A DNA stretch of 64,000 bases from Acidobacteriota bacterium (GCA_013289715.1 JABCZJ010000011.1:62001-126000), one strand, 5' to 3'; positions 47,018-56,672 are shown, counted from the first letter of the stretch. Translations and numbers: made by a program. The notes: generated by a model from the sequence alone, not told the origin.

Positions 47018-47749
47018 TCAAAACAATCTAGAAACGTATTCCCACATTTGATGCTTCCAGAACGGCCAATCGTGCCCGCCCTGCGGCCCCCAATCATCGA
47101 GCGAATGCCGAATCCCCTTATCCGCCAAAATCTTCGACAGCCGGTAAGACGGCCCGCTGTTCTCCCAAGGGCCGTTGCCGGTCGCGATATGAATGTCGCA
47201 CTGCGCCAGCTGTGCGAAAATCCACGGATCCGAAAGATTCGCCAGATAATCCACGGGATTGTTGAAATAGGTGTTGTCGTCGTACATCCCGCTCATGAAT
47301 CCGCGAATATCGTAAACCCCGGAAAGCGCGAAGCAGTGCCGGATCACGTCCGGATGCTTGAACAAAGTATTCGCCGCATGGTACGCACCGAACGAAGCGC
47401 CCATCGTGGAAATCGCGATACCCGGCGATTGGCAATTGTCCCAGACGAAGGGAACCACTTCCTCGCGCACGTACGCATCGAATTGCGATTGCACGTAGCT
47501 GCGATGAAATGGATGCGCGCCCTTATTGTAAAACCCCGCCCAGTTCACCGAATTCAGGCTGAAAAATTTCACGCGCCCAGCGTCAATCAGCGGTGCGAGG
47601 CTGCCGATCAGGCCCTGCCCCTCGAGCTCCCACTCATCGCCCGCGCTCGTGGGAAATCCCAGCAGCGGCGGGCCCCAGTGTCCGTACACAACCACGCCCA
47701 ATTCCATTCCCAGGCGGTGCGAATACCAGCGGTGATATTCCCTTTTCAT
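47018..47749 (-). CDS. Alpha/beta hydrolase, esterase (esterase D-like) family
   Basis: A 243-residue hydrolase. The nucleophile elbow is MGASFGAYHAA (GxSxG) with Ser about residue 117. The catalytic Asp is not certain, and the His is in GPQGGHDWPFW near the C-terminus. HPDVIRHCFALSGVYDIRG is typical of PF00756 esterases. No signal peptide, so it is cytoplasmic. ATG 47747-47749 has AGGAG five nt upstream; the longer frame is not needed. The gene opposes the direction of its neighbours, divergent from the acyltransferase. Confidence 0.8.
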   Translation of the reverse strand: MKREYHRWYSHRLGMELGVVVYGHWGPPLLGFPTSAGDEWELEGQGLIGSLAPLIDAGRVKFFSLNSVNWAGFYNKGAHPFHRSYVQSQFDAYVREEVVPFVWDNCQSPGIAISTMGASFGAYHAANTLFKHPDVIRHCFALSGVYDIRGFMSGMYDDNTYFNNPVDYLANLSDPWIFAQLAQCDIHIATGNGPWENSGPSYRLSKILADKGIRHSLDDWGPQGGHDWPFWKHQMWEYVSRLF

Positions 47750-47910
47750 GTTGCTCCTGCGCGCAGGCGGCCTCCGCGAACGCGGACGAGTGCATGGAGC
47801 GCGCGATATTATACGGCGTTTGCGTGAGCGTGGAATGGAAAGAATCCTCCGTGGGGCCGGCAATTTTCAGATGACCGCTGCCCATCTTAATTCTATAGTT
47901 AGCCCGCAAC

Positions 47911-49104
47911 ATGTCCACCACCCAACCGCTCGCGCCGCCCGCGCCGGGAAACGAAGCCGATGCCGCCAATGCCAATTCGACCGGGCGTTTAATCTGTCTG
48001 GACATCTTCCGTGGCCTCGCCGTGGCCGGGATGATTCTGGTGGACAATCCCGGCAGCGACGAAAAAGCTTATTGGCCCATCGCGCATGCCGAATGGAACG
48101 GCTGGACCCCGGCCGATTTCATCTTCCCCTCGTTTCTGTTTCTGGTGGGCGTCTCGATGGTTTTCTCGTTCGCGAAGCGCCGCGAAACAGGTGATTCGCG
48201 CCGGCAGATCCTGCTGCATGTATTTGTGCGCAGCCTGCTGCTCATCGCCATCGGCCTTTTCGTGAACGCCTCGCCTTTCATCGGCGTGGATTTCCACGCC
48301 TTACGCTTTGAAGGCGTGACGCAGCGCATCGCACTCTGCTACTTCGCCGCGGCAATCCTGGCATTGTGGTCGGACCGTCGCGGACAAATCATTGCTATCG
48401 TAGCGTGCCTCTTCGGATATTGGGCGCTGCTGCGCTTCGTCCCGGTGCCGGGTCTCGGAGTTCCGGGCCGCGACATTCCGTTCATGGACCCCAATCGAAA
48501 TCTCGCGGCGTGGCTCGATCGCAAACTCTTCATGGGACATCTCTTCGATGGCACTCGCGACCCCGAAGGAATCCTCAGCACCATCCCAGCCATTGCGACC
48601 ACTTTGCTAGGGGTGTTGACCGGCCACTGGCTGCGTTCGCGAAAAGCTCCCGCGACAATAGCAATCGCCATGCTGCTCGCCGGAATTCTGGGTTTGACCG
48701 CCGGCGAAGTGTGGAACATTTGGTTTCCCATCAACAAGAATCTTTGGACCAGTTCATTCGCAGTCTTCACCGGCGGATTCGCGCTGGTTTTTCTCGCCGT
48801 GCTGTATTGGCTGCTCGAAATCAAGCGCTGGCGCGGCGCATGGACCACTCCGATTCTCGTTTTCGGAATGAACGCGATCGCGGGCTTCGTGGCCGATTCG
48901 TTGGTGTACGGTCCCGGCTACAGTTTCACCGTAAAGCAGCCGGACGGAGTCAGTCTGAGCTGGCACGACGCGGCTCAGGCCAAGCTGGTGTCGCTCGGGG
49001 CCAGCCCGCCGAACGCATCGTTGATCTACTCCTTGGGCGCGGTGATATTTTGCTGGATTCTGCTGTGGTTCCTGTGGCGCAAGCGCATTTTCCTGAAGGT
49101 CTGA
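47911..49104 (+). CDS. Membrane acyltransferase, DUF5009/heparan-glucosaminide acetyltransferase-like
   Basis: A 397-residue protein with about ten membrane segments. The family start RLICLDIFRGLAVAGMILVD and the next loop WTPADFIFPSFLFLVGVSMV, then RFEGVTQRIALCYFAA and the C-terminal NIWFPINKNLWTSSFAVFTG, match the YeiB/HGSNAT-type acyltransferases that move acetyl groups across a membrane. The acceptor is unknown. It may acylate the product of the neighbouring ligases. TATAGT lies 11 bp before ATG 47911, giving a very short leader. Confidence 0.85.
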   Translation: MSTTQPLAPPAPGNEADAANANSTGRLICLDIFRGLAVAGMILVDNPGSDEKAYWPIAHAEWNGWTPADFIFPSFLFLVGVSMVFSFAKRRETGDSRRQILLHVFVRSLLLIAIGLFVNASPFIGVDFHALRFEGVTQRIALCYFAAAILALWSDRRGQIIAIVACLFGYWALLRFVPVPGLGVPGRDIPFMDPNRNLAAWLDRKLFMGHLFDGTRDPEGILSTIPAIATTLLGVLTGHWLRSRKAPATIAIAMLLAGILGLTAGEVWNIWFPINKNLWTSSFAVFTGGFALVFLAVLYWLLEIKRWRGAWTTPILVFGMNAIAGFVADSLVYGPGYSFTVKQPDGVSLSWHDAAQAKLVSLGASPPNASLIYSLGAVIFCWILLWFLWRKRIFLKV

Positions 49105-49217
49105 TTCTGCAGCAATCCGCTGGTAATATAGATGTGGGCGCGGCTCACCGTTGCGCTGTTTTTTTAATCGCGCGCGCCCAGGAAATCCGTGCCGCACGAT
49201 AATCGGAGGAACAGCAT

Positions 49218-50042
49218 TTGCCCTTTGCCCCAGAACTGACCGCCGAACTCGCCGCCGCTGGCCCGGGGCAATTGCAGAAACACGATAACTTTCCCTCGCG
49301 TTTTCTGCGCAAGAAACGCGACTTGGTCGTTTATCTGCCGGGCATTTATCAAAAACGTCCGGATCTGCGATTTCCCGTGCTCTATCTTGAAGACGGCCAG
49401 AATCTTTTTGATCCCGCCACCTCATTTATTCCCGGCATGTACTGGCGCGTGGGCGAAACGGCCGACGCGCTGATCGCCCAAGCTGCGATTCCGCCGCTGA
49501 TCATCGTCGGCATCTACAACACCGGCAAACAGCGCATCAACGAATACACGCCAACCCGCGATCAGAAACTGGGCGGCGGCAAGGCTGATAAATATGGCCG
49601 CCTGTTGGTGGAAGAATTAAAGCCGTTCATCGAATCGAAATACCGCGTGATGGGGGGATCTGCGAACACCGGTCTCGGCGGCTCGTCGCTCGGCGGCCTG
49701 CTGACGATTTATCTCGGGCTGAAGTATCCGCAGGTTTTCGGCAAGCTCGCCGTGTTGTCCCCGTCGGTGTGGTGGAACCGCCGCGTGATTCTTGATTTTG
49801 CGGCCCACGCGCCGCTCGCAGCCCGCCCACGCATCTGGCTCGACGTGGGCACGAAGGAAGACACGCACACCGTCGCAAACGTCACCGCTCTGCGCGATAC
49901 GCTTTTCAGGCGAGGCTGGCAGGATGGCCGCGACCTGCACTTCGAAGTGATTGACGGCGCGCAGCACAACGAAGCCGCCTGGGCCGAGCGCGTCGGCCCA
50001 TTCCTGCAATTCTTATTTCCCGCCGGGGAGTCCGCAGTATAA
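49218..50042 (+). CDS. Alpha/beta hydrolase, enterochelin-esterase-like
   Basis: A 274-residue PF00756 esterase. LRFPVLYLEDGQNLFDPATS is the typical early strand and turn; GLGGSSLGGLLTIYLGLKYP has the nucleophile Ser in GSSLG, KLAVLSPSVWWN follows, and the end HFEVIDGAQHNEAAWAERVG carries the His. There is no signal peptide. TTG start at 49218 behind GGAGGAA. This is the second esterase of the cluster and is unlike the first in sequence, so two different ester or amide bonds may be hydrolysed. Confidence 0.85.
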   Translation: MPFAPELTAELAAAGPGQLQKHDNFPSRFLRKKRDLVVYLPGIYQKRPDLRFPVLYLEDGQNLFDPATSFIPGMYWRVGETADALIAQAAIPPLIIVGIYNTGKQRINEYTPTRDQKLGGGKADKYGRLLVEELKPFIESKYRVMGGSANTGLGGSSLGGLLTIYLGLKYPQVFGKLAVLSPSVWWNRRVILDFAAHAPLAARPRIWLDVGTKEDTHTVANVTALRDTLFRRGWQDGRDLHFEVIDGAQHNEAAWAERVGPFLQFLFPAGESAV

Positions 50043-50085
50043 TCCGCGCTTACTTGCTGGGAACGTAAGAAGTTGATTTTGTAAC

Positions 50086-50117
50086 GGCGCACTTTAGTGC
50101 GCCACTTGTAGCGTGGC
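50086..50117. repeat. Two overlapping palindromes upstream of the ATP-grasp gene
   Basis: GGCGCACT-TT-AGTGCGCC (50086-50103) and GCCAC-TTGTAGC-GTGGC (50101-50117). They resemble the GCGCTGTAGCGC palindrome at 17107-17132 (shared TGTAGCG/GCGC core). Confidence 0.5.
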
Positions 50118-50165
50118 AATTGCCGATCGCGGCCTGTAACTCGCCGCAATTCTCGGAGGCAATCG

Positions 50166-51371
50166 TTGCCCGAAGCGCGCCCGTTGACAATTCTCTGCAT
50201 CACCTCTTACGAAAAAGGCCAGGAATTCCTGCGCGCCTGCAAGGAACAAGGCTGCCGCGTGCTGCTGCTCACGGTCGAAAAATTCCGCGACGGCGACTGG
50301 CCGCGCGAAGCCATCGACGAAATGTTCTACATGCCGCCGGACCTGCCCACCTGGGCGATCATCAACACCGTCAGTTACATGGCGCGCTGGCAGCCGATTG
50401 ACCGCATCGTCGCGCTCGACGAATTCGACATGGAAAACGCCGCCGCGTTGCGCGAACACCTGCGCATCCCCGGCATGGGCCTCACCACCGTGCGCCATTT
50501 TCGCGACAAGCTGGCAATGCGCGGCCGCGCGAAAGAGGAAGGCATCAACGTTCCGGAATTTATCCACGTGCTCAACCACGCCAGCTTGCATGAATTCATG
50601 TTTCGCGTGAATCCGCCGTGGCTCCTGAAACCCCGTTCGCAGGCTTCTGGCATCGGCATGAAGAAAATTCACGCCGCCGCCGATCTTTGGCCGCTGCTCG
50701 AGCAATTGGGCGACGAGCAATCGCATTATCTGCTCGAGCAATTCGTTCCCGGCGATGTTTTCCACGTGGATAGCATTGTCTCCGAAAGCAAAGTGGTCTT
50801 CGCGGAAGCTCACGCCTACGGCTCGCCGCCGCTCGATACTTCTCACCAGGGAGGTGTGTTTACCACGCGCACGCTGTTGCGCACGGCGCCTGAAGTAAAG
50901 TTGCTGAAGCAGATGAATCGCGATTTGATTGAGGCGCTGCGCCTGGTGCGCGGCGTCACGCACGCCGAATTTCTGCGCGCCCATACGGATGGAAAATTCT
51001 ACTTCATCGAAATTGCCTCGCGCGTCGGCGGTGCCTACATTTCAGATGCCGTCGAAGCCGCCAGCGGCGTGAATCTGTGGCGCGAGTGGGCGCGCATCGA
51101 GACGAAATCCGGCAAGTTGCCGTACGTGCTGCCCAAGCGCCGCCGCGATTACGCCGGCGTGGTGCTTTCGCTGGCGCGCCAGGAAACCCCGGATACTTCC
51201 GCCTACAACGATCCCGAAATCGCGCAGCGCATCACGAAGAAATATCACGCGGGATTTATCCTGCGCGCCCCCAAACCGCAACGGATCGCGGAATTGCTCG
51301 ATTCCTACTCCGCCCGCTTCCGCGACGACTTTCTCGCTACAGCCCCCGTGCCTGACAAGCCTTCCTCGTAG
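50166..51371 (+). CDS. ATP-grasp ligase (biotin-carboxylase-like type)
   Basis: A 401-residue protein. An N-terminal preATP-grasp Rossmann domain (LTILCITSYEKGQEFLRACK) is followed by PWLLKPRSQASGIGMKKI, YLLEQFVPGDVFHVDSIVSE and the metal-binding FYFIEIASRVGGAYISDAVE; this layout is that of the carbamoyl-phosphate-synthetase/biotin-carboxylase branch that includes many amino-acid ligases. Substrate unknown. TTG start at 50166 behind CGGAGGC. It closes the ligase cluster. Confidence 0.85.
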   Translation: MPEARPLTILCITSYEKGQEFLRACKEQGCRVLLLTVEKFRDGDWPREAIDEMFYMPPDLPTWAIINTVSYMARWQPIDRIVALDEFDMENAAALREHLRIPGMGLTTVRHFRDKLAMRGRAKEEGINVPEFIHVLNHASLHEFMFRVNPPWLLKPRSQASGIGMKKIHAAADLWPLLEQLGDEQSHYLLEQFVPGDVFHVDSIVSESKVVFAEAHAYGSPPLDTSHQGGVFTTRTLLRTAPEVKLLKQMNRDLIEALRLVRGVTHAEFLRAHTDGKFYFIEIASRVGGAYISDAVEAASGVNLWREWARIETKSGKLPYVLPKRRRDYAGVVLSLARQETPDTSAYNDPEIAQRITKKYHAGFILRAPKPQRIAELLDSYSARFRDDFLATAPVPDKPSS

Positions 51372-51629
51372 GCACGCTTCGAAGATCGCCGTGGCGACTT
51401 CCAGTCTCTGCGGATCTTTCTCCGCTCGCGAGCGAGCTTTCACCACAGAAGAGCAAGCATCTGATTCGGCGCGACCAATTCACAGCCTGAATTGCGAGCA
51501 ACCGATCGCAGTTTTCTTATGATTGCCGTGCCACTGACGCTCGCGATTCCGCGCGCGTGTTTACGTCGTCGCGTGTGTCCACCGGTCGAATCATGCCGAC
51601 CGGACGCGAAACGCACGTCGCGCCGCTGT
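51372..51629 (+). other. Intergenic region before the tRNA genes, no gene seen
   Basis: About 260 bp without a convincing coding frame between the last ATP-grasp gene and the tRNA-Ile promoter. Nothing else was recognised. Confidence 0.4.
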
Positions 51630-51657
51630 TTGACGTGAGCGCCAAATCGCGTAAGAT
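51630..51657 (+). promoter_or_regulatory. Promoter of tRNA-Ile
   Basis: TTGACG (51630-51635), 16-bp spacer, TAAGAT (51652-51657). The tRNA begins 18 bp later, the expected distance. Confidence 0.6.
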
Positions 51658-51674
51658 ATTCCCTGCTGTAAATT

Positions 51675-51748
51675 GGGCCTGTAGCTCAGGTGGCTAGAGC
51701 GCACCCCTGATAAGGGTGAGGTCGGTAGTTCAAGTCTACCCAGGCCCA
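51675..51748 (+). tRNA. tRNA-Ile (anticodon GAU)
   Basis: A complete cloverleaf: acceptor GGGCCTG with CAGGCCC, D-arm with AGCTCAGGTGGCTAGAGC, anticodon stem CACCC/GGGTG closing CTGATAA (anticodon GAT), and T-arm GTAGTTCAAGTCTAC. Discriminator A. CCA is not encoded. Confidence 0.96.
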
Positions 51749-51965
51749 CGAATTTCCCCCCGCCTTCCACGATTTCTCCGTTGCATTGTCGCACCGCTTC
51801 GCAGCCTGTGCTCGCAGCCAAACCCTGTTGCTTGCCGCGCAGTGATTTTCGTCATCCCTGCCGCCGCTCCCGGTGTCACCGTCACGGTTCGTTCGCTCCG
51901 CCGCCAGCGGAAACCCGCATCTCGGCGCGCCTCGCGACCCGCGAATTTTGGTAAGATGACGGCAC

Positions 51966-52042
51966 GCGCCCGTAGCTCAGCTGGATAGAGCATCTGGCTT
52001 CGAACCAGAGGGTCGGGAGTTCAAATCTCTCCGGGCGCGCCA
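51966..52042 (+). tRNA. tRNA-Arg (anticodon UCG)
   Basis: Acceptor GCGCCCG with CGGGCGC, discriminator G and encoded CCA at 52040-52042. The anticodon stem TCTGG/CCAGA closes CTTCGAA, anticodon TCG. The T-arm is GGGAGTTCAAATCTCTC. An extended -10 (TGGTAAGAT) lies about 15 bp upstream. Its 3' end touches the integrase fragment, as expected for an attachment site. Confidence 0.96.
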
Positions 52043-52143
52043 CTTACTTCCTTACGTTCACGCTGTTGCAAGCTCCACTTCGTCGCCTGAGCTTGGAACA
52101 TTCCCAACGCTTGGAACAATTGGAGGCTTCGGGAGTTCAAATC
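52013..52143. repeat. Direct repeat of the tRNA-Arg T-arm, putative integration core
   Basis: TCGGGAGTTCAAATC occurs in the tRNA (52013-52027) and again, exact over 15 bp, at 52129-52143 inside the 3' end of the integrase fragment, where it encodes FELP-type codons. A second imperfect echo, TTCAAATCTCTC, lies at about 52998-53009. Tyrosine integrases target tRNA 3' ends, so the 15-bp copy may be the remnant of an att core. Confidence 0.5.
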
Positions 52144-52570
52144 CGATGCCTACACGCTCCGCGACTTTGCGGCGGAAGACCGCGTCTTCGCGGATTTTGT
52201 CGTAGTGGTCGCTCATGTCCGTGCCGCTCCATCCCAGCCAGAAATTGCGAAGTCCGTTCGGGCAGGAGGTGTAGTTCCGCAAGAAGGTATTGCGGAATCG
52301 GCGGAAGGCATGGAAACCACACCGATTGATTCCAAGCTTTTCTAGAACCGGGTGCAGTTTGCGCCGCAGGATGTTGCTCTGACCGTGCGGCTTTCCCCTG
52401 CTCGTGCAGAAGATGTATCCGCTCTTGCGGTCCCCGACGAAGCCGGAAAGCAGCTCCGCCACGTCTGGGTGGAGGTCAACGGTGCGATAGGCGTTCTGCG
52501 TCTTTGGTGCCTGTGCATCGTTTCGCCACACGGACTGCTCGCGCGGATGACCCAGCTGTGAAAAAATTGC
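52058..52570 (-). pseudogene. Tyrosine recombinase (integrase), C-terminal fragment
   Basis: About 170 codons of a phage-type integrase: APKTQNAYRTVDLHPDVAEL, then GYIFCTSRG, FHAFRRFRNTFLRN (HxxR box) and the C-terminal LGWSGTDMSDHYDKI with the nucleophile Tyr. The N-terminal DNA-binding region and the first catalytic Arg are missing; an in-frame stop lies at 52571-52573. It abuts tRNA-Arg and has C-terminal codons overlapping the repeat core. It is likely a relic of island insertion, not an active enzyme. Confidence 0.75.
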
Positions 52571-52990
52571 TCAACGAAACGCTCGACAAGCTCGCCGGCG
52601 AAATGACACGCGTCGCGTCGGTGTTAGCAAGGATGAGTAAGGGCGCAACAGAACCTGCGAACTAGACATGCGAGAGTGTGTGGGTTTGGGGAACGCCCTG
52701 TCGTTCGGCACCTCGGGCTGCATTTGCAGTCTGGAAATTGCTGAAGTGCGACATGCGAACCGCTCTCCCTCACGGGCGGCAACCTCTGGGGACTCCCAGA
52801 ACCACCCGAACAGCCCGCCCACGCTCCACCTATCCAACATTCGGTTGGACCATGACTGACCGTTTCTCTCGATGTAAAAACTAAACAACTACAGCGCTGG
52901 GTTTAACTCGATGAGAAGGGATATAATGCAGCCAATCAAAACGGGTCGTGAAATTAAAGCGTTGTTGCGTTCGGCTCGGAGGGTGCAGCT
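52571..52990 (+). other. Region between integrase fragment and STAS gene
   Basis: No clear gene. A short frame on the plus strand ending at 52665 (KKLLNETLDKLAGEMTRVAS from about 52561) reads like the end of a protein whose beginning is lost, consistent with an insertion scar, but it is too short to call. TATAAT at 52922-52927 is the best -10 for the STAS gene. Frames between 52668 and 52884 show no protein-like features. Confidence 0.35.
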
Positions 52991-53335
52991 ATGGGCCTTC
53001 AAATCTCTCTCCGTCACGCCACCGATGTCGTCGTAGTTGACCTCCAGGGAAAAGCGACGATTGGTCGCGCTAACGATATCTTAAACAATCAATTGCGACA
53101 GCTGATTGACGACGGAACCGACAAGATATTGGTCAATCTGACCGATGTGACGCAGTTGGATTCTTCGAGTATCAGTACCATCGTGCGGGCGTTTGTGTCC
53201 CTCCAGCACCGAGGCGCGAGTCTGAAATTGCTGCGACCGCGTGGAAATGTGAGGTTGGTTCTGGAGACGCTGCACTTGCTGGACGCAATCCCTAGTGCTG
53301 AAGACGAGGCCCAAGCGATTGCCAGTTTCCGCTAA
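52991..53335 (+). CDS. STAS-domain protein (anti-anti-sigma factor type)
   Basis: A 114-residue single STAS domain: VVVVDLQGKATIGRANDILN, ILVNLTDVTQLDSSSISTIV and LKLLRPRGNVRLVLETLHLL. In SpoIIAA-type regulators a Ser in the DSS motif is phosphorylated; here three serines follow the Asp. No partner kinase of the HATPase type lies nearby. ATG 52991 follows GAGGGT. Confidence 0.85.
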   Translation: MGLQISLRHATDVVVVDLQGKATIGRANDILNNQLRQLIDDGTDKILVNLTDVTQLDSSSISTIVRAFVSLQHRGASLKLLRPRGNVRLVLETLHLLDAIPSAEDEAQAIASFR

Positions 53336-53414
53336 ATCGCAGCCTCTGCCCAGGACGTTCGGAGTTGGTGTACCATTCCCCAACATCCTTACGGTACGCC
53401 TCACGGAGGACGCC

Positions 53415-53741
53415 ATGCATGCCCGCGTTTGGCAACTCCACCTTCGCTCGGGTAAGGTTCAAGATTTCCAGGATACCCTGTCCTCCGTTGTCGAATTGGC
53501 ACGGCAGCAAGGGGGATACCGTGGCGTTTTCGCGTTGGCCTCCGGAAAATCGGAATCACCGGAGGTGACGCTGGTCGCTCTCTGGGAGTCCTTACTGGCG
53601 ATTCGCGCCAGCGAAAACAATTTATTTCTCACGCAGGCCATCTCGCGCTTTCTGGCTTGCTGTGAGGGCCTGCCGCACATCACCGAGCAGGAAGTCCTTG
53701 CGAGCGACTTCATCGGCACTAGCGCCCGTGCCAAAGCGTGA
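53415..53741 (+). CDS. Antibiotic-biosynthesis-monooxygenase-like (ABM-fold) protein
   Basis: A 108-residue protein with a ferredoxin-like ABM fold: ARVWQLHLRSGKVQDFQDTL, ELARQQGGYRGVFALASGKS and TLVALWESLLAIRASENNLF. No catalytic residues are conserved in a diagnostic way, so the role is open. GGAGG precedes ATG 53415. Confidence 0.65.
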   Translation: MHARVWQLHLRSGKVQDFQDTLSSVVELARQQGGYRGVFALASGKSESPEVTLVALWESLLAIRASENNLFLTQAISRFLACCEGLPHITEQEVLASDFIGTSARAKA

Positions 53742-53804
53742 TTGTTTCTTTCTGAACGGCAAGAAAATTCCACACGCTGGAAGGCTACTACCTGCGGAAA
53801 ATAT

Positions 53805-56672
53805 TTATTTCAGTTTCGAATATTCCGCCTTCGCAGCGATGAGGATAGGAATGTCGGGGTCGGCGTCATTCCAGAGCGTGAGGAAATCCTGATAGGCGGC
53901 CTTGGCTTTGGCGGTGTCGCCTTGCATGGCATACGCTCTGCCGATTTGAAGCTGAGCGAGTGCGCCGATGGGTTCGTTCAACACTATTCCGCGATGGTCG
54001 AGGATTTTCTGGAACTCGGCGGCGGCTTCGCTCCCTTGATGCGCGGCTAGATAGGCTTCTCCACGCACATACACGGGATACATGACTGTACAACGGTAAA
54101 TACTGTATGTCGTCTGTCCTAGCTCGTACGGCGCTGCGGCTCTGAGACTCTCTAGGGCCTCAGAGGTATTTCCGTTGCTGAGTGCAAGCTTCGCACGGAG
54201 GGTCGGCAGGTAGTTGTACTGCACGATTGTGGCCTCCGGGAAGCTCTGGGCCAAACCGGCAGTCAGGGCTTGTGCTTGCCTATCGTCCCCGGCATATGCC
54301 AACGCAAGCGCAGAGACACACTGCACATCATGGCCCGCCGGACGTTTCATTGCCAAACTAGCACGCCGCCGTGCTGCGTCTGCGTAACCGAACAAGGCTT
54401 CCCGCAGACCAGACGCGGCGGAGTACGTTGCAGCAGCTTCTTCTTCCCCTGCCCGTTCGGCGGAATCCGTCGCCTGGCGGGAAAACTCCCGTGCCGCCCG
54501 GAGCCGCCCGGAATAGGCCGCGGTGTCGGCTTCCAATCCCAGCAGCCAGTCCTCTACTCCCGGCGTGCCCGCCGCCGACGCTACCTGCCGCGCCATTCCC
54601 GCCGTATCGTTCTGCAAGAAAGCAATTTGATACAGGAGAAGAGGAAAGAAACCGTTTCTCAGTTTGCGTTCGATAGCTTGCTCGTAGGTGGCCTTCGCCT
54701 CATCGAGGCGATTCAGAGCGATGTAGTCAAACATCGGGAGTGCGTAGGAGGGGGAAAAGTTCGGACTCAAACGGATTGCTTCCTTGCCATGCTCAATCGC
54801 TTTCGCATATTGGCCAGTGACCGGGTAGATTGCTCCCGCCAAGTAAATATGCGGCAGCGCAGAGCGGGGATAAGCCTGTATCCAAAGCAGGAGGGCTTCT
54901 TCGGCCTTTTCCAAGTTTCCAGTAACCACCTTATGGAAGCGAGCTGTGATGAAATACTTCTCGGGCTCACTCGCTCGGTCGCGCAGGCCGTATGCCTTTC
55001 GGGTGGATTCGATGTCCTTGCTGAGTTCACCAATATCGTTAAACGAGACGCCCAACCAGGCGTAGGCGAGTGCGAAATTCGGGTCGAGTTCGATGGCGTG
55101 CTTATAAAACGGAATAGCCGCAGCATCCCCAGTAGTATGAATTTTAAAACCCGAGCTGAAGGCTTTCAGCGCTTCGAGCGACGGCGTAGTCGCCTGTTCA
55201 AGAGGGGTATCGAACTTCTGGACAGTACTGAGCGATTCGCCCAGTTTGTTCCGAATTTCCGAAGCTGTCTTTCCCAGAGCATCGAGCACGTGGCTCTTGT
55301 CGCTCGCCTGAGCTTCCGTGCTCGCCAGCGATTCTCCGCTAACGCAATTGAGAGCTTTGAGGGTCAGGAGATACTGCGCTCCAATCTGCGCAATCGAACC
55401 GTCAAGGACTGCCGCACTGCCTGTTCGCTGGCAGAGTTCCCGCGCTATCTCCGGCGTGAGTCTTGCATCGGGCTTCTCCCCCATCATTTGTAGGGTCTGC
55501 TGGATTTGTTGGTCAGAGATAATGCTCAGAAATGGCGACTGCTCAAGCTGCACTGAAAGCCCCTGCCGCAGCGTGCCGTCGAAAACCGGGTCGCCGGTCG
55601 CGTTCGTGAAGTCAGCGAGGACAATGGTGTCTTTGTCCGTGAGCGCATGGGCCTTGCGCGAGAAAAATAGCCAGCCGCACACGGCCAGCCCGACAACCAA
55701 AATTGCTGCAACATTGACCATCCATCGAAACCGAACAGACTTCGCCACCGGTTTCGACTCGACTCTTGCGGCCGTGGCGGATACGCGTCCCGACTCGGAA
55801 TCGCGTTTCAGCCGCTGCAAGTCTGTGCGAATTTCCGATGCACTCTGGTATCGCAGCTTCCGGTCTTTCTCCAGCGCCTTGTCGATGATTTCTTCCAGCT
55901 TGGGCGGGACGTCGGGATTCAGCCGCACCGGCGCAACTGGAGTGCGATTCAGAATTGTTTCCGCAATCACGCCTGAGGTTTCGCCCCGGAAAGGCATTAC
56001 GCCCGTCACCATCTCGTAGAGCACCACGCCAAACGAAAACAAGTCCGTGCGTGCATCTAGCTCTTCGCCCCGCACCTGCTCCGGTGACATGTACGTGATG
56101 GTGCCTATTGCCGTGCCCGGACGAGTGAGCATTTCTGGCTCGCTCGCTGTCGGCATCGCCGAAAGATTGACAGCGCCGCCAGCCAGTGTCAGCTTCGCCA
56201 GACCAAAATCCAAAATCTTAGCGTGACCGCGCTCGGTGACAAAAATGTTGGCAGGCTTAATGTCGCGATGGACGATTCCTTTGGCGTGCGCCGCATCCAG
56301 TGCGTCCGCAATCTCAACCCCCAGCTCCAGTACTTCTTCAAGCTGGAGCGGTTTGCCGGAAATGCGGTGCTTCAGCGTGCTGCCTTCCATGAATTCCATC
56401 GCAATGAAGGGCTGACCGTTGTGTTCGCCGATTTCATGGATGGTGCAAATATTGGGATGGTTCAGGGCGGAAGCGGCCTGTGCTTCGCGGTCGAAGCGGC
56501 TCAGAGATTGGGAGTCTGGCGCGAAGCCATCAGAAAGAAACTTCAAGGCAACGAAACGGTGGAGCTTGGTGTCCTCCGCTTTATAGACAATCCCCATCCC
56601 TCCGCCACCGAGCTTTTCGATGATGCGGTAGTGCGAGACGGTCTGGCCGATTGGAGATGGGGAATCCGTCAT
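53805..56672 (-). CDS. Ser/Thr protein kinase with membrane anchor and C-terminal tetratricopeptide region
   Basis: A 955-residue receptor-like kinase. The cytoplasmic kinase has a P-loop GGGGMG (22-27), Lys44, HRDIKPANI (135-143) and DFGLA (155-159). A single membrane segment lies near 315-335. The extracytoplasmic part begins with [20 protein letters not shown], a region common in acidobacterial kinases, and continues into TPR repeats (for example [20 protein letters not shown]). Kinases of this type are typical of Acidobacteriota, and here it sits on the accessory side of tRNA-Arg. A near-consensus promoter lies right upstream. Confidence 0.93.
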   Translation of the reverse strand: MTDSPSPIGQTVSHYRIIEKLGGGGMGIVYKAEDTKLHRFVALKFLSDGFAPDSQSLSRFDREAQAASALNHPNICTIHEIGEHNGQPFIAMEFMEGSTLKHRISGKPLQLEEVLELGVEIADALDAAHAKGIVHRDIKPANIFVTERGHAKILDFGLAKLTLAGGAVNLSAMPTASEPEMLTRPGTAIGTITYMSPEQVRGEELDARTDLFSFGVVLYEMVTGVMPFRGETSGVIAETILNRTPVAPVRLNPDVPPKLEEIIDKALEKDRKLRYQSASEIRTDLQRLKRDSESGRVSATAARVESKPVAKSVRFRWMVNVAAILVVGLAVCGWLFFSRKAHALTDKDTIVLADFTNATGDPVFDGTLRQGLSVQLEQSPFLSIISDQQIQQTLQMMGEKPDARLTPEIARELCQRTGSAAVLDGSIAQIGAQYLLTLKALNCVSGESLASTEAQASDKSHVLDALGKTASEIRNKLGESLSTVQKFDTPLEQATTPSLEALKAFSSGFKIHTTGDAAAIPFYKHAIELDPNFALAYAWLGVSFNDIGELSKDIESTRKAYGLRDRASEPEKYFITARFHKVVTGNLEKAEEALLLWIQAYPRSALPHIYLAGAIYPVTGQYAKAIEHGKEAIRLSPNFSPSYALPMFDYIALNRLDEAKATYEQAIERKLRNGFFPLLLYQIAFLQNDTAGMARQVASAAGTPGVEDWLLGLEADTAAYSGRLRAAREFSRQATDSAERAGEEEAAATYSAASGLREALFGYADAARRRASLAMKRPAGHDVQCVSALALAYAGDDRQAQALTAGLAQSFPEATIVQYNYLPTLRAKLALSNGNTSEALESLRAAAPYELGQTTYSIYRCTVMYPVYVRGEAYLAAHQGSEAAAEFQKILDHRGIVLNEPIGALAQLQIGRAYAMQGDTAKAKAAYQDFLTLWNDADPDIPILIAAKAEYSKLK

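Noticed and set aside
52668..52884. Two overlapping short frames after the integrase fragment
   Set aside because: No domain, no Shine-Dalgarno and unlikely composition.
52998..53025. Echo of the tRNA-Arg 3' end (TTCAAATCTCTC) as a second attachment site
   Set aside because: Only 12 bp match and it lies within the normal coding start of the STAS gene; the chance explanation is preferred.
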